Positions 6,473 through 14,957 of a DNA stretch of 64,000 nucleotides are shown in pieces. Both the position numbers and the translations under genes were made by a program. Location: positions 1 to 64,000 of the forward strand of contig CBDFFR010000004.1 of NCBI GenBank assembly GCA_965246845.1. The letters run 5' to 3'. The notes below the pieces were generated by a model that saw only the letters and a list, made by a program, of their open reading frames with translations, had not been told where the DNA came from and searched no databases. Each line of letters opens with the position of its first letter. The first letter of the stretch is position 1. The DNA is from JBBRMW01 sp965246845. GTDB taxonomy: Bacteria; Chloroflexota; Anaerolineae; Aggregatilineales; UBA2796.

Positions 6473-9034
6473 ATGCGCGTCCCGCTCTCATGGTTGAAAG
6501 ATTTCGTCGATGTTTCCATTTCCGCTGAATTGCTCGCGGAGCGCCTCACGCTGGCGGGTATCGAAGTCGCGAAGCTGGAATACATCGGCGTACCACAGGG
6601 CGAAGCGCCCGCCGGGATCAACGTCCCGCCCTCGGATCATCTCGTCTGGGCGCGCGACAAAATTGTCTTGGGCGCGATCCGCGAAGTGAAGGCACATCCG
6701 AACGCGGATAAGCTCGTGCTGGCGATGGTCGATCACGGGACCGGGCAACCGGAGCAGGTCGTCACGGGCGCACCGAACCTGTACCCTTTCAAGGATAAAG
6801 GACCGCTCGATCCGCCGATCTGGACGGCGTTGGCGCTCGAAGGCGCGGAAGTCTTCGACGGCCACTCGGAAACTGTGCAGCGGATGGTCCTCTCCGAGCG
6901 CACGTTGCGCGGCATCCCCAACCGTCACATGGTGTGCAGCGCGCGCGAACTCGGCATGGAAGACCTCGAAGACGGGATCATCCTCATGGAGGACCCCGGC
7001 TTTCCACCGGGGACGCCCTTCGCGGATGTAATGGGCGACGTGATCATCGAAATCGAACTGACGCCGAATGTCGCACGGGCGTATAGCATCCTCGGTGTAG
7101 CGCGCGAGGTCGCGGCGCTGACCGGGCAGAAGGTACGCGAGCCGCAGTATGATGTCGAAGCGCACGGCGCACCGATTGAAGCACAGGTCGCGGTCCGCAT
7201 CGAAAACGCGGAACTGAATCCGCGCTTCACGGCAATGCTGATCAAAGGCGTGCAAATCAAGCCCAGCCCGGAGAAAATTCAGCGCCGCCTGCAAATGGTC
7301 GGGGAGCGCCCGATCAACAACATTGTGGATATGACAAATTACGTCATGTTCGAGGTCGGCCAGCCGCTCCATGCCTTCGATTATGATGTGTTGCGCGCAC
7401 GGGCGGGCGGCTCCATGCCGACGATCATCACGCGGACCGCGCAGCCGGGCGAAACACTCACCACGCTCGACGGTCAAAAGCACGCGCTCGAACCGTTCAA
7501 TGAACTTGTCTCCGATACGGCGGGTATCCTCAGCCTCGCGGGTGTGATGGGTGGCGACGACTCGAAGGTTCAGCCGACGACCACGACTATTCTGCTCGAA
7601 GCCGCGAATTGGGATTACATCAACATCCGCAAGACGATGTTCACGCAGAAGATGAGCAGCGGCGCGGGGTTGCGCTTCAGCCGGGGCATTCACCCCGCGA
7701 TGGCCGAACGCGGCGTGCGGCGCGGCATCCGCTGGATGCACGAATTGGCGGGCGGCGAGGTCGCGGCAGGAATGATCGACGTCTATCCACGCCGCCCCGA
7801 GACGGTCCGCGTGGACCTGCCAATGCGTGAGGTGGAGCGGATCGTCGGCTTGCGCATCGCGGCAGAAGACGCGGCGGAAATGCTGCGCCGTTTGGAATTC
7901 GCAGTGACCGTCGAGGGTGACACCTTACACATCGAAGCGCCCGACCACCGCACCGACATTGGGACCGGGGTTATCGGGCAGGCCGACATTTGCGAGGAGA
8001 TCGCGCGCATCTACGGCTATGATCACCTGCCGACTACGCTCATCACCGATGCGCTCCCGGTGCAATCGAACAACCTGAACCTGAGCCGCGAGGAAGAAGC
8101 GCGCGACCTGCTCACTTCGCTTGGCTTGCGTGAAACGGTCAATTATCGGCTGACGACGAGCGAAGCCGAAGCGCGGCTGAACGCCCCGAACATGCCGCCC
8201 GCGCTCCCGGACCTCCCCTACGTCACCCTCGCCAACCCGATCAGCCTCGACCGCGTGGTGATGCGTCACTCCGTCCTGAACAGCGTGCTTGAGATTGTGG
8301 CAGCCAACCAGAACACCGCGACGCGGCAGCAGGTGTTCGAGATCGGTCCGGTCTTTTTGCCGGAAGATGGGCAATCCTTGCCACGTGAGCCGCGCCGACT
8401 CGCGATTGCGATTACCGGGAGCCACACGCTTGCGGGTTGGCAGGATGGCGCGCAGGGTGCGAAGAATGCGCCGCGCGTCGATTTCTACGACCTGAAAGGG
8501 ATCATCGAGGCGTTCATCGGCGGGTTGCACATCGCGGATGTGACCTACAAAGCCGCTCAATTCAGCCCGTACCATCCCGGCAAATGCGCGGCAATCTACG
8601 TCGGTAATCAGCAAATCGGGACGTTGGGCGAACTGCATCCGGTGGTGCAGGAGCGCTACGACCTGAGCAGTCCTGTCTACGCGGCAGAATTCGATGCGGA
8701 AGCGCTGCTCGGCAACGCCTCCGAAGGCTATCTCGTCGCGCCTGTGCCGACACAACCCGCGATTTATCAGGATATTGCGCTGATCGTCGATGAGGCGACA
8801 TCCGCCGCCGATGTACAGCGCGTGATCGAAGAAACAGGCGGTGCGCTGCTTGCCTCGGTGACGCTGTTCGATGTCTACAGCGGGACGCCCGTACCAGCGG
8901 GCAAAAAGAGCCTTGCGTATGCGCTCGTCTTCCGCGACGCGACCCGCACCCTGATGGATCGGGACGCCGCCGAAGTGCAAACGCGCATCGTGCGCGCCGC
9001 CGAACGCCAGCTTGGGGCGGCGCTGCGCAGTTGA
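6473..9034 (+). CDS. pheT: Phenylalanine--tRNA ligase beta subunit
   Basis: 853 residues, normal for the long bacterial PheT. N-terminal MRVPLSWLKDFVDV, a tRNA-binding OB domain (KIVLGAIREVKAHPNADKL), the B3/B4 editing domain (NIVDMTNYVMFEVGQPLHAF), B5 (ICEEIARIYGYDHLP), a catalytic-like domain without synthetase activity, and the C-terminal anticodon-binding FDX-ACB domain (QPAIYQDIALIVDEATSA, FDVYSG, LAYALVFRDATRTL). It pairs with PheS coded 1.5 kb upstream. AGAGGAG lies 11 bases before the ATG. murE begins within its last codon. Confidence 0.97.
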   Translation: MRVPLSWLKDFVDVSISAELLAERLTLAGIEVAKLEYIGVPQGEAPAGINVPPSDHLVWARDKIVLGAIREVKAHPNADKLVLAMVDHGTGQPEQVVTGAPNLYPFKDKGPLDPPIWTALALEGAEVFDGHSETVQRMVLSERTLRGIPNRHMVCSARELGMEDLEDGIILMEDPGFPPGTPFADVMGDVIIEIELTPNVARAYSILGVAREVAALTGQKVREPQYDVEAHGAPIEAQVAVRIENAELNPRFTAMLIKGVQIKPSPEKIQRRLQMVGERPINNIVDMTNYVMFEVGQPLHAFDYDVLRARAGGSMPTIITRTAQPGETLTTLDGQKHALEPFNELVSDTAGILSLAGVMGGDDSKVQPTTTTILLEAANWDYINIRKTMFTQKMSSGAGLRFSRGIHPAMAERGVRRGIRWMHELAGGEVAAGMIDVYPRRPETVRVDLPMREVERIVGLRIAAEDAAEMLRRLEFAVTVEGDTLHIEAPDHRTDIGTGVIGQADICEEIARIYGYDHLPTTLITDALPVQSNNLNLSREEEARDLLTSLGLRETVNYRLTTSEAEARLNAPNMPPALPDLPYVTLANPISLDRVVMRHSVLNSVLEIVAANQNTATRQQVFEIGPVFLPEDGQSLPREPRRLAIAITGSHTLAGWQDGAQGAKNAPRVDFYDLKGIIEAFIGGLHIADVTYKAAQFSPYHPGKCAAIYVGNQQIGTLGELHPVVQERYDLSSPVYAAEFDAEALLGNASEGYLVAPVPTQPAIYQDIALIVDEATSAADVQRVIEETGGALLASVTLFDVYSGTPVPAGKKSLAYALVFRDATRTLMDRDAAEVQTRIVRAAERQLGAALRS

Positions 9035-10623
9035 ACCTTTCCGCGCTGCTGGCCGCGCTCGCGCCGGGGCAGCTCCTCGCTGCGCCGACAACGGACCCGC
9101 AGATCAGCGCACCCGTCTCCGAAGACGACCGCCTGATCCAGCCGGGTGGCGTGTTCGTCGCGCGCAGAGGCGCAAGCAGCGACGGCCACGAACGCATCCC
9201 GAATGCGATTGAGCGCGGCGCGGTGGCGATCATCGGGGAGCGCCCGCCCAAAACGATAAGCAGCAATGCGCCCTATGCGCAGGTCGCGAACGCGATGTTC
9301 GCGCTCGGACCGCTCGCGGCGGCATGGGAGGGCTTCCCGTCCCGCGCGCTGATCGTCGTCGGCGTGACCGGGACCGATGGCAAGACGACCACGACGAACC
9401 TGATTTACCATATTTTGAAAACTGCTGGATTGCCAACAGGGATGATCAGCACGGTCAATGCCGTGATTGGTGACGAGGCAATCTCGACCGGGCTGCACGT
9501 CACGACGCCCGGAGCGCCGGATGTACAGCGTTATTTGCGGCGAATGGCCGACGCCGGGCTGAAATACTGCATCCTCGAAACGACCAGTCACGGCCTCGCG
9601 CAGGGGCGCGTGCGCGGCGTCGAATACGATGTTGCCGCGCTGACCAACCTCACGCATGAACATCTCGATTTTCATGGTTCGTTCGCGGCGTACCGTGATG
9701 CGAAAGCGGACCTCTTCCGGCAGACGCAGGACGCCTTCCGCAAGCCCGCGATGGACCGCCGGAAGGCATTCATCCTCAACGCGGATGACGCGAATGCACC
9801 CTATTTCGCCGCGTTGTGCAGCCCCGGCGACACGCGCTATTTTTCAATCAGGCCGGACAGTGCAGCGCCACGCCGCGAAACCTTCCGCGCGGCCAGCGTG
9901 CAGCACAGCGCAGCCGCGACCACGATCCGCGTCAGCTTCGCAGGCCGCGAACGGCTGGAACTGTCAACCCGGCTTGCGGGTGATTACAACATTGCGAATG
10001 TTCTCACGGCGGTTGCCGTCACATCCGCGCTGATTTTCAACGGGAACTGGAAAGCCTTCGACCAGACCTTGCAATCCGCGCTCGATACGCTCCCGGCCAT
10101 ACCGGGGCGCATGGAACGCATCGACGCAGGGCAGGATTACCTCGCGCTTGTCGATTTCGCGCACACACCGAATGCGCTGCGCAGCGCTCTCGAAGCCGCG
10201 CGCACGCTGATTACGCCGGGCAAGCGCGTCATCTGTGTCTTCGGCTGCGCGGGGCTGCGTGACCGCGAAAAGCGCCGCCTGATGCCCGATGCCGCGCTCG
10301 AACTCGCGACGATCAGCATTTTTACGGCAGAAGACCCGCGTACGGAACCACTTGAAAACATCCTCGCGACGATGACCGAAGCCGCGATTGCGCGCGGCGG
10401 CATCGAGGGGCAGACCTTCTGGCGCATCCCGGATCGCGGGCAGGCGCTCGCGTTCGCGTGTGGCCTTGCGCAGCCGGGCGATGTCGTGATCGCCTGCGGG
10501 AAGGGTCATGAACAGAGTATGGCATTCGGGACGGTCGAATATCCCTGGGATGACCGCGCCGCACTTCGCGCCGCGATTTCCGGGGTTGCCCTGCGCACAT
10601 TGCCTACTGCGGAAAATACCTAG
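9031..10623 (+). CDS. murE: UDP-N-acetylmuramoyl-tripeptide synthetase (MurE)
   Basis: Adds the third residue (diaminopimelate or lysine) to UDP-MurNAc-L-Ala-D-Glu in the cytoplasm. 530 residues with the Mur N-terminal domain, the ATP loop GVTGTDGKTTTTNLIYHIL, the MurE helix region LETTSHGLAQGRV, LTNLTHEHLDFHG, and the C-terminal ligase domain with DFAHTPNALRSALEAA and VFGCAGLRDREKR. In MurE the amino-acid specificity motif is usually DNPR or DDPR-like; here the region reads FTAEDPRTEPLENI, so the substrate cannot be set with confidence. The TTG start at 9031 overlaps the pheT stop (TTGA), indicating coupling. It is the last gene of the operon. Confidence 0.93.
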   Translation: MNLSALLAALAPGQLLAAPTTDPQISAPVSEDDRLIQPGGVFVARRGASSDGHERIPNAIERGAVAIIGERPPKTISSNAPYAQVANAMFALGPLAAAWEGFPSRALIVVGVTGTDGKTTTTNLIYHILKTAGLPTGMISTVNAVIGDEAISTGLHVTTPGAPDVQRYLRRMADAGLKYCILETTSHGLAQGRVRGVEYDVAALTNLTHEHLDFHGSFAAYRDAKADLFRQTQDAFRKPAMDRRKAFILNADDANAPYFAALCSPGDTRYFSIRPDSAAPRRETFRAASVQHSAAATTIRVSFAGRERLELSTRLAGDYNIANVLTAVAVTSALIFNGNWKAFDQTLQSALDTLPAIPGRMERIDAGQDYLALVDFAHTPNALRSALEAARTLITPGKRVICVFGCAGLRDREKRRLMPDAALELATISIFTAEDPRTEPLENILATMTEAAIARGGIEGQTFWRIPDRGQALAFACGLAQPGDVVIACGKGHEQSMAFGTVEYPWDDRAALRAAISGVALRTLPTAENT

Positions 10624-10642
10624 AACATGTCTGCAACCTGTC

Positions 10643-10665
10643 GCGCGGGGCTAAAGCCAACGCGC
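10643..10665 (+). terminator. Hairpin after murE
   Basis: GCGCG (10643-10647) pairs with CGCGC (10661-10665) and GGCT with AGCC inside; only a short T-rich stretch follows. A second, weaker hairpin lies at 10711-10732. The rest of the 280-base gap holds the PDZ gene promoter. Confidence 0.45.
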
Positions 10666-10804
10666 TATTACGGTCCGGTGTCCCGCAGCTCAGGGTATGC
10701 CGCCGTAGTAGTCCGGTCCATTGATGGCTGGGTTGAGTTTATAGACACACCCTAGCAAGCCGCACAAGCACTTGCAGTTCTTTAAGAAACACACATAGTT
10801 CGGC

Positions 10805-10833
10805 TTTACATTGGTTAAACCATAGGCTACTAT
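10805..10833 (+). promoter_or_regulatory. Promoter of the PDZ protein gene
   Basis: TTTACA (10805-10810), 17 bases, TACTAT (10828-10833), about 70 bases before the ATG at 10905. Confidence 0.55.
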
Positions 10834-10904
10834 TGGCTTGCGCGTGTATTTTGGGGGTCCACTCTCGGCACTGCCCCTTGCCAAATTTAGGGAGGATTTC
10901 TGGT

Positions 10905-11825
10905 ATGACAAAAGTTTCATGGTTCGTTCGGCTCAGTGCAGCAACAAGTCTGGCCGCTGTTATCGCGCTCGCGAGCTTTGCGGGCGGCACGGCTTCCAGC
11001 GCCAGCGCGGCGACGGCCACGATGTCCGGCACGATGGCGATGAGCGCGGCGACAATGGCGGGTACGATGGCGATGAGCGCCGCCACCATGTCCAGCACAA
11101 TGGCGATGAGCGCGGCGACAATGGCCGCCACTGCACCCAGCATTGCAATCGACACGCTCTGCGTTGCGCCCCCGACCCCGACACCACTCCCCGCGACGGC
11201 GACCGTCGCCGCAACGACCGTTGCGACAACCGTTGCAACGACCGCCGCCACGTCTGCGGCAACAGTTGCCGCGACAAAGGTGGCGACTGCTGCTGCGACG
11301 AAGGCTGCAACCGCTGCCGCGACGAAGGTAGCGACCGCGATCCCGCCGACCGCTACTTCCACAAATGTCCCGGTAGGTCAGGTTCCTGCGTATGCAGGTA
11401 TCACCGTTGGCCTTACCGCAAACAAGACGGGTGAAACTCGCGGCGGCCAACGCTGCGTCCGCGTACTGGCTGTGACTGCTGGCAGCCCGGCAGCGACGGC
11501 TGGCCTCAAGGTCGGTGATATTCTGCTCGGTGTCGATAGCACCGCGCTTGTTGGTCTCCCGGACATCTTCGACGTGATCGAAACCAAGAAGTCGGGTGAC
11601 ACGATTGTCATCACCTATCAGCGCGCGGGCGCTGCGGCGAAGGCGAACCTCGTCCTCGGCCTGAACCCGAACGCTGCTGTCTCGACCGCGCGTGCAACAA
11701 CCGCTGCGACAAAGGCCCCTGCCGCGACAACCGCCGCAACGGTGCGTGCAACAACTGCCGCAACGGTTCGCGCGACAACCGCCGCGACGGTGCGTGCAAC
11801 AGTTGCGGGAACCGCCGCGCGCTAG
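10905..11825 (+). CDS. Secreted PDZ-domain protein with Ala/Thr/Met low-complexity regions
   Basis: 306 residues. An N-terminal hydrophobic segment (about 6-30, VRLSAATSLAAVIALASFAGG) acts as a signal peptide. Then comes a near-periodic stretch built on TMAMSAATM units, and a long run of ATVAATT and AATKVATA units (about residues 95-150). A PDZ domain follows (about 165-255): GITVGLTANKT, VLAVTAGSPAATAGLKVGD, ILLGVDSTALVG, IVITYQRAG. The tail is again Ala/Thr-rich (three TVRATTAA units). No protease domain is attached, so it is not an HtrA protease; the PDZ may bind exported peptides. GGAGGA lies 8 bases before the ATG. A strong terminator follows. Confidence 0.75.
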   Translation: MTKVSWFVRLSAATSLAAVIALASFAGGTASSASAATATMSGTMAMSAATMAGTMAMSAATMSSTMAMSAATMAATAPSIAIDTLCVAPPTPTPLPATATVAATTVATTVATTAATSAATVAATKVATAAATKAATAAATKVATAIPPTATSTNVPVGQVPAYAGITVGLTANKTGETRGGQRCVRVLAVTAGSPAATAGLKVGDILLGVDSTALVGLPDIFDVIETKKSGDTIVITYQRAGAAAKANLVLGLNPNAAVSTARATTAATKAPAATTAATVRATTAATVRATTAATVRATVAGTAAR

Positions 11826-11845
11826 TCGTTTCCTCTACTACTCTG

Positions 11846-11883
11846 GAAGGCTTGATCTCGAAAGGATCAAGCCTTCTTTTTTT
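11846..11883 (+). terminator. Rho-independent terminator of the PDZ gene
   Basis: A 12-base perfect stem, GAAGGCTTGATC (11846-11857) with its complement (11865-11876), a 7-base loop, then seven T (to 11883). Confidence 0.9.
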
Positions 11884-11960
11884 GTAAAACCAATTCTGTG
11901 CGATACCAAATCCGTAAATATAATGGGGCGATTCGACTCCCTATACATTCGCGTGTATGG

Positions 11961-12059
11961 TGTAGGGGCGGACCGATATGTCCGCCCGAACAGTAATTTA
12001 TTTATCCAGATTTAGTATGACATATCGTTGCACGGGCGGGTCAAGCCCCGCCCCTACAC
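11961..12059. repeat. Dispersed double palindrome, copy 1
   Basis: Two palindromes of one dispersed family: TGTAGGGGCGGACCGATATG followed by TCCGCCC (11961-11988) and GGGCGGGTCAAGCCCCGCCC with CTACAC (12034-12059). Between them is an AT-rich stretch. With the terminators at 11846 and 12106 this accounts for most of the gap between the PDZ gene and the lipoprotein gene. Confidence 0.75.
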
Positions 12060-12105
12060 TACCGTGCGCAAGTGTCGGGATTGACCGACCCACGATATAC
12101 AATAG

Positions 12106-12136
12106 AAAACCCGGCCACTATGGACCGGGTTGTTTT
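12106..12136. terminator. Bidirectional terminator hairpin
   Basis: AACCCGG (12108-12114) pairs with CCGGGTT (12125-12131), with CCA/TGG inside. AAAA lies on the left and TGTTTT on the right, so it can stop the leftward lipoprotein transcript and rightward read-through. Confidence 0.75.
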
Positions 12137-12180
12137 CCCTGTAGTGCGAGGATTATGCCCCGCAAATAGACTTCAATCGC

Positions 12181-12987
12181 TCAACCCGCCTTGCGCCAGC
12201 GACCGACCTTCTCACCCTTCGCGGGGTCCGGTTCGATGAACTCGAACGTGTTGCGGCTCAAGGTAATCAGCGAATGGCGACCCGGACCGGGGACATACTG
12301 TCCCTGCGCATTGACCGAGCCGCCGGGCTGATAAGCGTAGGCGGTTTGCAGCGCGAATTCCGGCGTGAGCGCCCAACCCAGGTTGTTGCGCAGTTCGGGC
12401 GTTTCGCGCCACAGCTTGCCGAAACCGCGACGTGGCTGATAACGACCCTGCGGCGGGTTCAACGCGGGGTCAGTTTCCGCTTCGCCTTCCTTGAAAGGGT
12501 CAGCGTAGACGCGCCACTGGCCGCTGGTCGGCTGCGTACCGGGCGCGCTGTTGGTGATGTTATCGGGCAGCAGGACCCACATCTGGCCGATGGGCTGTAC
12601 CCAGAACATGTAGCCCCCCTCGAAATCTTCCTGCGCGATGTAGACCTGCAAGCGCGTATCGGTTGGGAAGATGTTCGGCGTTGCGGAGACGACGGGCTGC
12701 GGCGTGACGCTCGGACCCGGCGGGAGCGCCCCACTGGTCGGTACGCTGCCCACTGTCGGCGTTGTGTCACTGGTGGGGGCGAGCGTTACCGCTGTCGGAA
12801 GCGCGGCGACCGCAGTGGCCGACGGCGGGACGATGCCCCCATTACCGGGTGTGTTCGTCACCGTAATTTGAATAATGCGCGGGTCGGCTGTGGCAGTGAT
12901 CACGCCATTACCTGGGAAACCGAGGGCGCTGCACGCAGATAGCGCGAAGAGGGTGATCAACAGCCCCAAAAAGTTACGCTTCTTCAT
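12181..12987 (-). CDS. Lipoprotein of unknown function
   Basis: 268 residues. The signal peptide MKKRNFLGLLITLFALSAC ends in a lipobox (LSAC, Cys19), so the protein is lipid-anchored on the outer face. Residues about 45-110 are a Thr/Pro/Ser/Val linker. The C-terminal globular part (VYIAQEDFEGGYMFWVQPIG, WVLLPDN, FGKLWRETPELRNNLGWA) is rich in Trp and Tyr and resembles nothing that can be named; similar linker-plus-globule lipoproteins are common in this type of genome. Its start overlaps the end of tdk by 14 bases, so it ends the ribosomal-protein/tdk transcription unit. Confidence 0.7.
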   Translation of the reverse strand: MKKRNFLGLLITLFALSACSALGFPGNGVITATADPRIIQITVTNTPGNGGIVPPSATAVAALPTAVTLAPTSDTTPTVGSVPTSGALPPGPSVTPQPVVSATPNIFPTDTRLQVYIAQEDFEGGYMFWVQPIGQMWVLLPDNITNSAPGTQPTSGQWRVYADPFKEGEAETDPALNPPQGRYQPRRGFGKLWRETPELRNNLGWALTPEFALQTAYAYQPGGSVNAQGQYVPGPGRHSLITLSRNTFEFIEPDPAKGEKVGRWRKAG

Positions 12988-13567
12988 GAATTTTCTCTCC
13001 TCGTGGTACGCGATGACACTGGCGACAGCGCGCTTCGTAGCTTTCCGAAGCGCCGATCATAATCACCGGGTCATCGAAGCGAGCAGGCTGACCGTTCACG
13101 AGGCGCTGCGTCCGGCTGGCAAGTTCCCCACACTGAACGCAGATCGCGTGCAGTTTGGTCACTTCTTCCGCGCGAGCCATCAGCGCCGGGATCGGTCCGA
13201 AAGGTTCCCCCCGGAAGTCGAGATCGAGACCCGCCGCGATGACGCGCAACCCGCGATCCGCGAGGCGCTCCACCACATCGAGCAGTCCCATATCAAAAAA
13301 TTGTGCCTCATCCACCGCCACGACGGTCGTTTCGGGGGAGAGGCAATCGATTATTGCGCGTGCGCTGCGCACAGTGAGCGCGTCGTCTCCGAAGCCGCTA
13401 TGTGAGGTAACGCGCCCCTCATAGAAGCGCGTATCGACGGTGGGCTTGAAGATTTGAACCGTCTGCCGGGCGATGCGTGCGCGCTTCACCCGGCGGAGCA
13501 GCTCTTCGGTCTTCCCGCTGAACATGCTGCCGCAAACGACTTCGATGCGTCCGGCGCGGTGGATCAT
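12974..13567 (-). CDS. tdk: Thymidine kinase
   Basis: Phosphorylates thymidine to dTMP (salvage pathway). 197 residues, type II TK. Walker A GSMFSGKTEELLRR, Walker B-like VVAVDEAQFFD with the catalytic Glu, lasso region DFRGEPFGPIPALMARAEEV, and a structural zinc site with CVQCGE and CRQCH. It lies 5 bases downstream of rpmE and overlaps the lipoprotein gene. Confidence 0.95.
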   Translation of the reverse strand: MIHRAGRIEVVCGSMFSGKTEELLRRVKRARIARQTVQIFKPTVDTRFYEGRVTSHSGFGDDALTVRSARAIIDCLSPETTVVAVDEAQFFDMGLLDVVERLADRGLRVIAAGLDLDFRGEPFGPIPALMARAEEVTKLHAICVQCGELASRTQRLVNGQPARFDDPVIMIGASESYEARCRQCHRVPRGEKIHEEA

Positions 13568-13572
13568 ACTAG

Positions 13573-14031
13573 CTACTGGGCGACCGGGAGCGCGTAGCCA
13601 CGCGCGCGGAGCCGCTTCTTGGCGTCTGTCAGGACCTTCCGACCGAGGCCGCGAATGTTGAGGATCGCGTCGTCGCCGCCTTCTTCGAGCTTGCGGATGA
13701 AGTCGGTCGCGGTCTTGATGCCGTTCGCTTCCAGCAGTTCGGTGTACTGCTTGCCGAGGTCGAGCTGCGCGATGGTGACTTCCGCCTTCTCCTGCGTCTT
13801 CGCATCCGTATCGACCTGACGGGTCGTGGTTGCTTCGAGGCGCTTCATGAAGCGGTCAACCTGTCCTTCCGTATCGACGATGCGCTGCTCGCCCGTATAG
13901 AAGGGGTGGCAATTCGCGCAAATATCGACGCGCATTTCGGGCTTGGTTCCGGCGATGTGCCATTCTGTCCCACAGGCGAGGCACACGACCTTCGCATCCG
14001 GGAACCATTTGGGGTGAATACCTTCACGCAT
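13573..14031 (-). CDS. rpmE: Ribosomal protein L31 fused to an RpoA-CTD-like domain
   Basis: Residues 1-70 are a zinc-type L31: MREGIHPKWFPDAKVVCLAC, then DICANCHPFYTGEQRIVD, with both CxxC pairs kept. Residues about 70-152 are extra: LDLGKQYTELLEANGIKTAT and ILNIRGLGRKVLTDAKKRL resemble the helix-hairpin-helix domain at the end of RNA polymerase alpha. Normal L31 has about 70 residues, so the protein is twice the usual size. The second ATG (14031) is chosen because GAGAGGA lies 9 bases before it; the first ATG (14040) is too close to that site. It lies downstream of rplU-rpmA with a hairpin in between. Confidence 0.85.
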   Translation of the reverse strand: MREGIHPKWFPDAKVVCLACGTEWHIAGTKPEMRVDICANCHPFYTGEQRIVDTEGQVDRFMKRLEATTTRQVDTDAKTQEKAEVTIAQLDLGKQYTELLEANGIKTATDFIRKLEEGGDDAILNIRGLGRKVLTDAKKRLRARGYALPVAQ

Positions 14032-14118
14032 GACTATCATTCCTCTCTACGCGCTGCGGATCGCTCTGGATTGGCGCAGCGACTTATCGAATATACAAGC
14101 AGTCGCGGGTGAGAGACA

Positions 14119-14180
14119 AACGACGGGCAGCCCACGCTTGCCTGACTGAAATCAGTGTGCGTGGCTGCCCGTCTGTCGTT
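14119..14180 (-). terminator. Large hairpin between rpmA and rpmE
   Basis: ACGACGGGCAGCC-CACGC (14120-14137) pairs with GCGTGGCTGCCCGTC-TGTCGT (14159-14179) with few mismatches. Leftward the stem is followed by TTTGTCTC, a weak U-tract, so it may terminate partly or act as a processing site. Confidence 0.6.
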
Positions 14181-14186
14181 CTGCTA

Positions 14187-14474
14187 CTAGGTATTGACGA
14201 CTTCAGCTTCTTCGGTCTTACGCAGTGGACGTACGGCAATCTGCCGCACCCCACCGCGTATCCACTCGAACGAAACGTAGCCGGGGGTCGTCGCGAAAAT
14301 CGTGTGGTCCTTGCCCATATCCGTCCCCGGACCGGGATAGAACTGCGTCCCGCGCTGGCGGATGATGATGTTGCCGGGGATCACGAATTCATCCCCGAAA
14401 CGCTTGATGCCGAGCCGTTGTGCATTGCTGTCGCGACCGTTGCGGCTGGAGCCGCCGCCCTTTTTGTGTGCCAT
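14187..14474 (-). CDS. rpmA: Ribosomal protein L27
   Basis: 95 residues beginning MAHKKGGGSSRNGRDSNAQR, the classic L27 N-terminus that reaches the peptidyl-transferase centre; no Firmicutes-type cleavable extension is present. FVIPGNIIIRQRGTQFYPG and GKDHTIFA are conserved. The ATG at 14474 is preferred to the longer ORF because it matches the family N-terminus. It follows rplU by 8 bases, the usual L21-L27 pair. Confidence 0.97.
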   Translation of the reverse strand: MAHKKGGGSSRNGRDSNAQRLGIKRFGDEFVIPGNIIIRQRGTQFYPGPGTDMGKDHTIFATTPGYVSFEWIRGGVRQIAVRPLRKTEEAEVVNT

Positions 14475-14482
14475 GTTTCCCT

Positions 14483-14797
14483 CTAGCCGATGATTGATTC
14501 GATACGCAGACGGGTATAGGTCTGGCGGTGTCCCCATTGGCGGCGATAGCGGCGACCCGGCTTATACTTCCAGCCGTGAATTTTCTTCGCGCGATAGTTG
14601 CCGATGACGGTCACGCGCACGCTTGCGCCTTCGACGTTCGGGCGGCCAATCTGCGGCTCGCCTTCATCCGGGACGACGAGCAGCACGGGGTTGAGGTCCA
14701 GCGTTTGCCCGGCCTCGACTTCCAGCTTTTCGACATCGATGATTGTGCCGGGGACGGCTTTATGCTGGCGACCCCCGGAAATAACGACTGCATACAT
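14483..14797 (-). CDS. rplU: Ribosomal protein L21
   Basis: 104 residues, normal length. MYAVVISGGRQHKAVPG at the start, RVTVIGNYRAKKIHGWKYKP in the rRNA-binding part and RRQWGHRQTYTRLRIESI at the end fit L21. A near-perfect promoter lies about 115 bases upstream on the same strand, leaving a 5' leader of roughly 110 bases that includes a small CGCC-CTTC-GGCG hairpin; leader-mediated control is known for L21 operons in other bacteria, but is only a possibility here. Confidence 0.96.
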   Translation of the reverse strand: MYAVVISGGRQHKAVPGTIIDVEKLEVEAGQTLDLNPVLLVVPDEGEPQIGRPNVEGASVRVTVIGNYRAKKIHGWKYKPGRRYRRQWGHRQTYTRLRIESIIG

Positions 14798-14912
14798 ATA
14801 GACTCCAATTCTCTCTTTTCGCCGCAGCGGACAGGCTCGCGAAATACGGAAGCGGTCGCAACGGGGAAAATTGGCGGATAGTAAAGTCTCGCCGAAGGGC
14901 GAAAGCGGGAGT

Positions 14913-14941
14913 ATTATACAGGTCGGAAAATTGAGCGTCAA
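14913..14941 (-). promoter_or_regulatory. Promoter of the rplU-rpmA operon
   Basis: On the minus strand TTGACG (plus 14936-14941), 17 bases, TATAAT (plus 14913-14918). This is one of the best sigma-70-like matches in the window and lies in the gap shared with the divergent DinB/ClbS-like gene. Confidence 0.7.
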
Positions 14942-14957
14942 TCGCGAGGTTGCGGGC

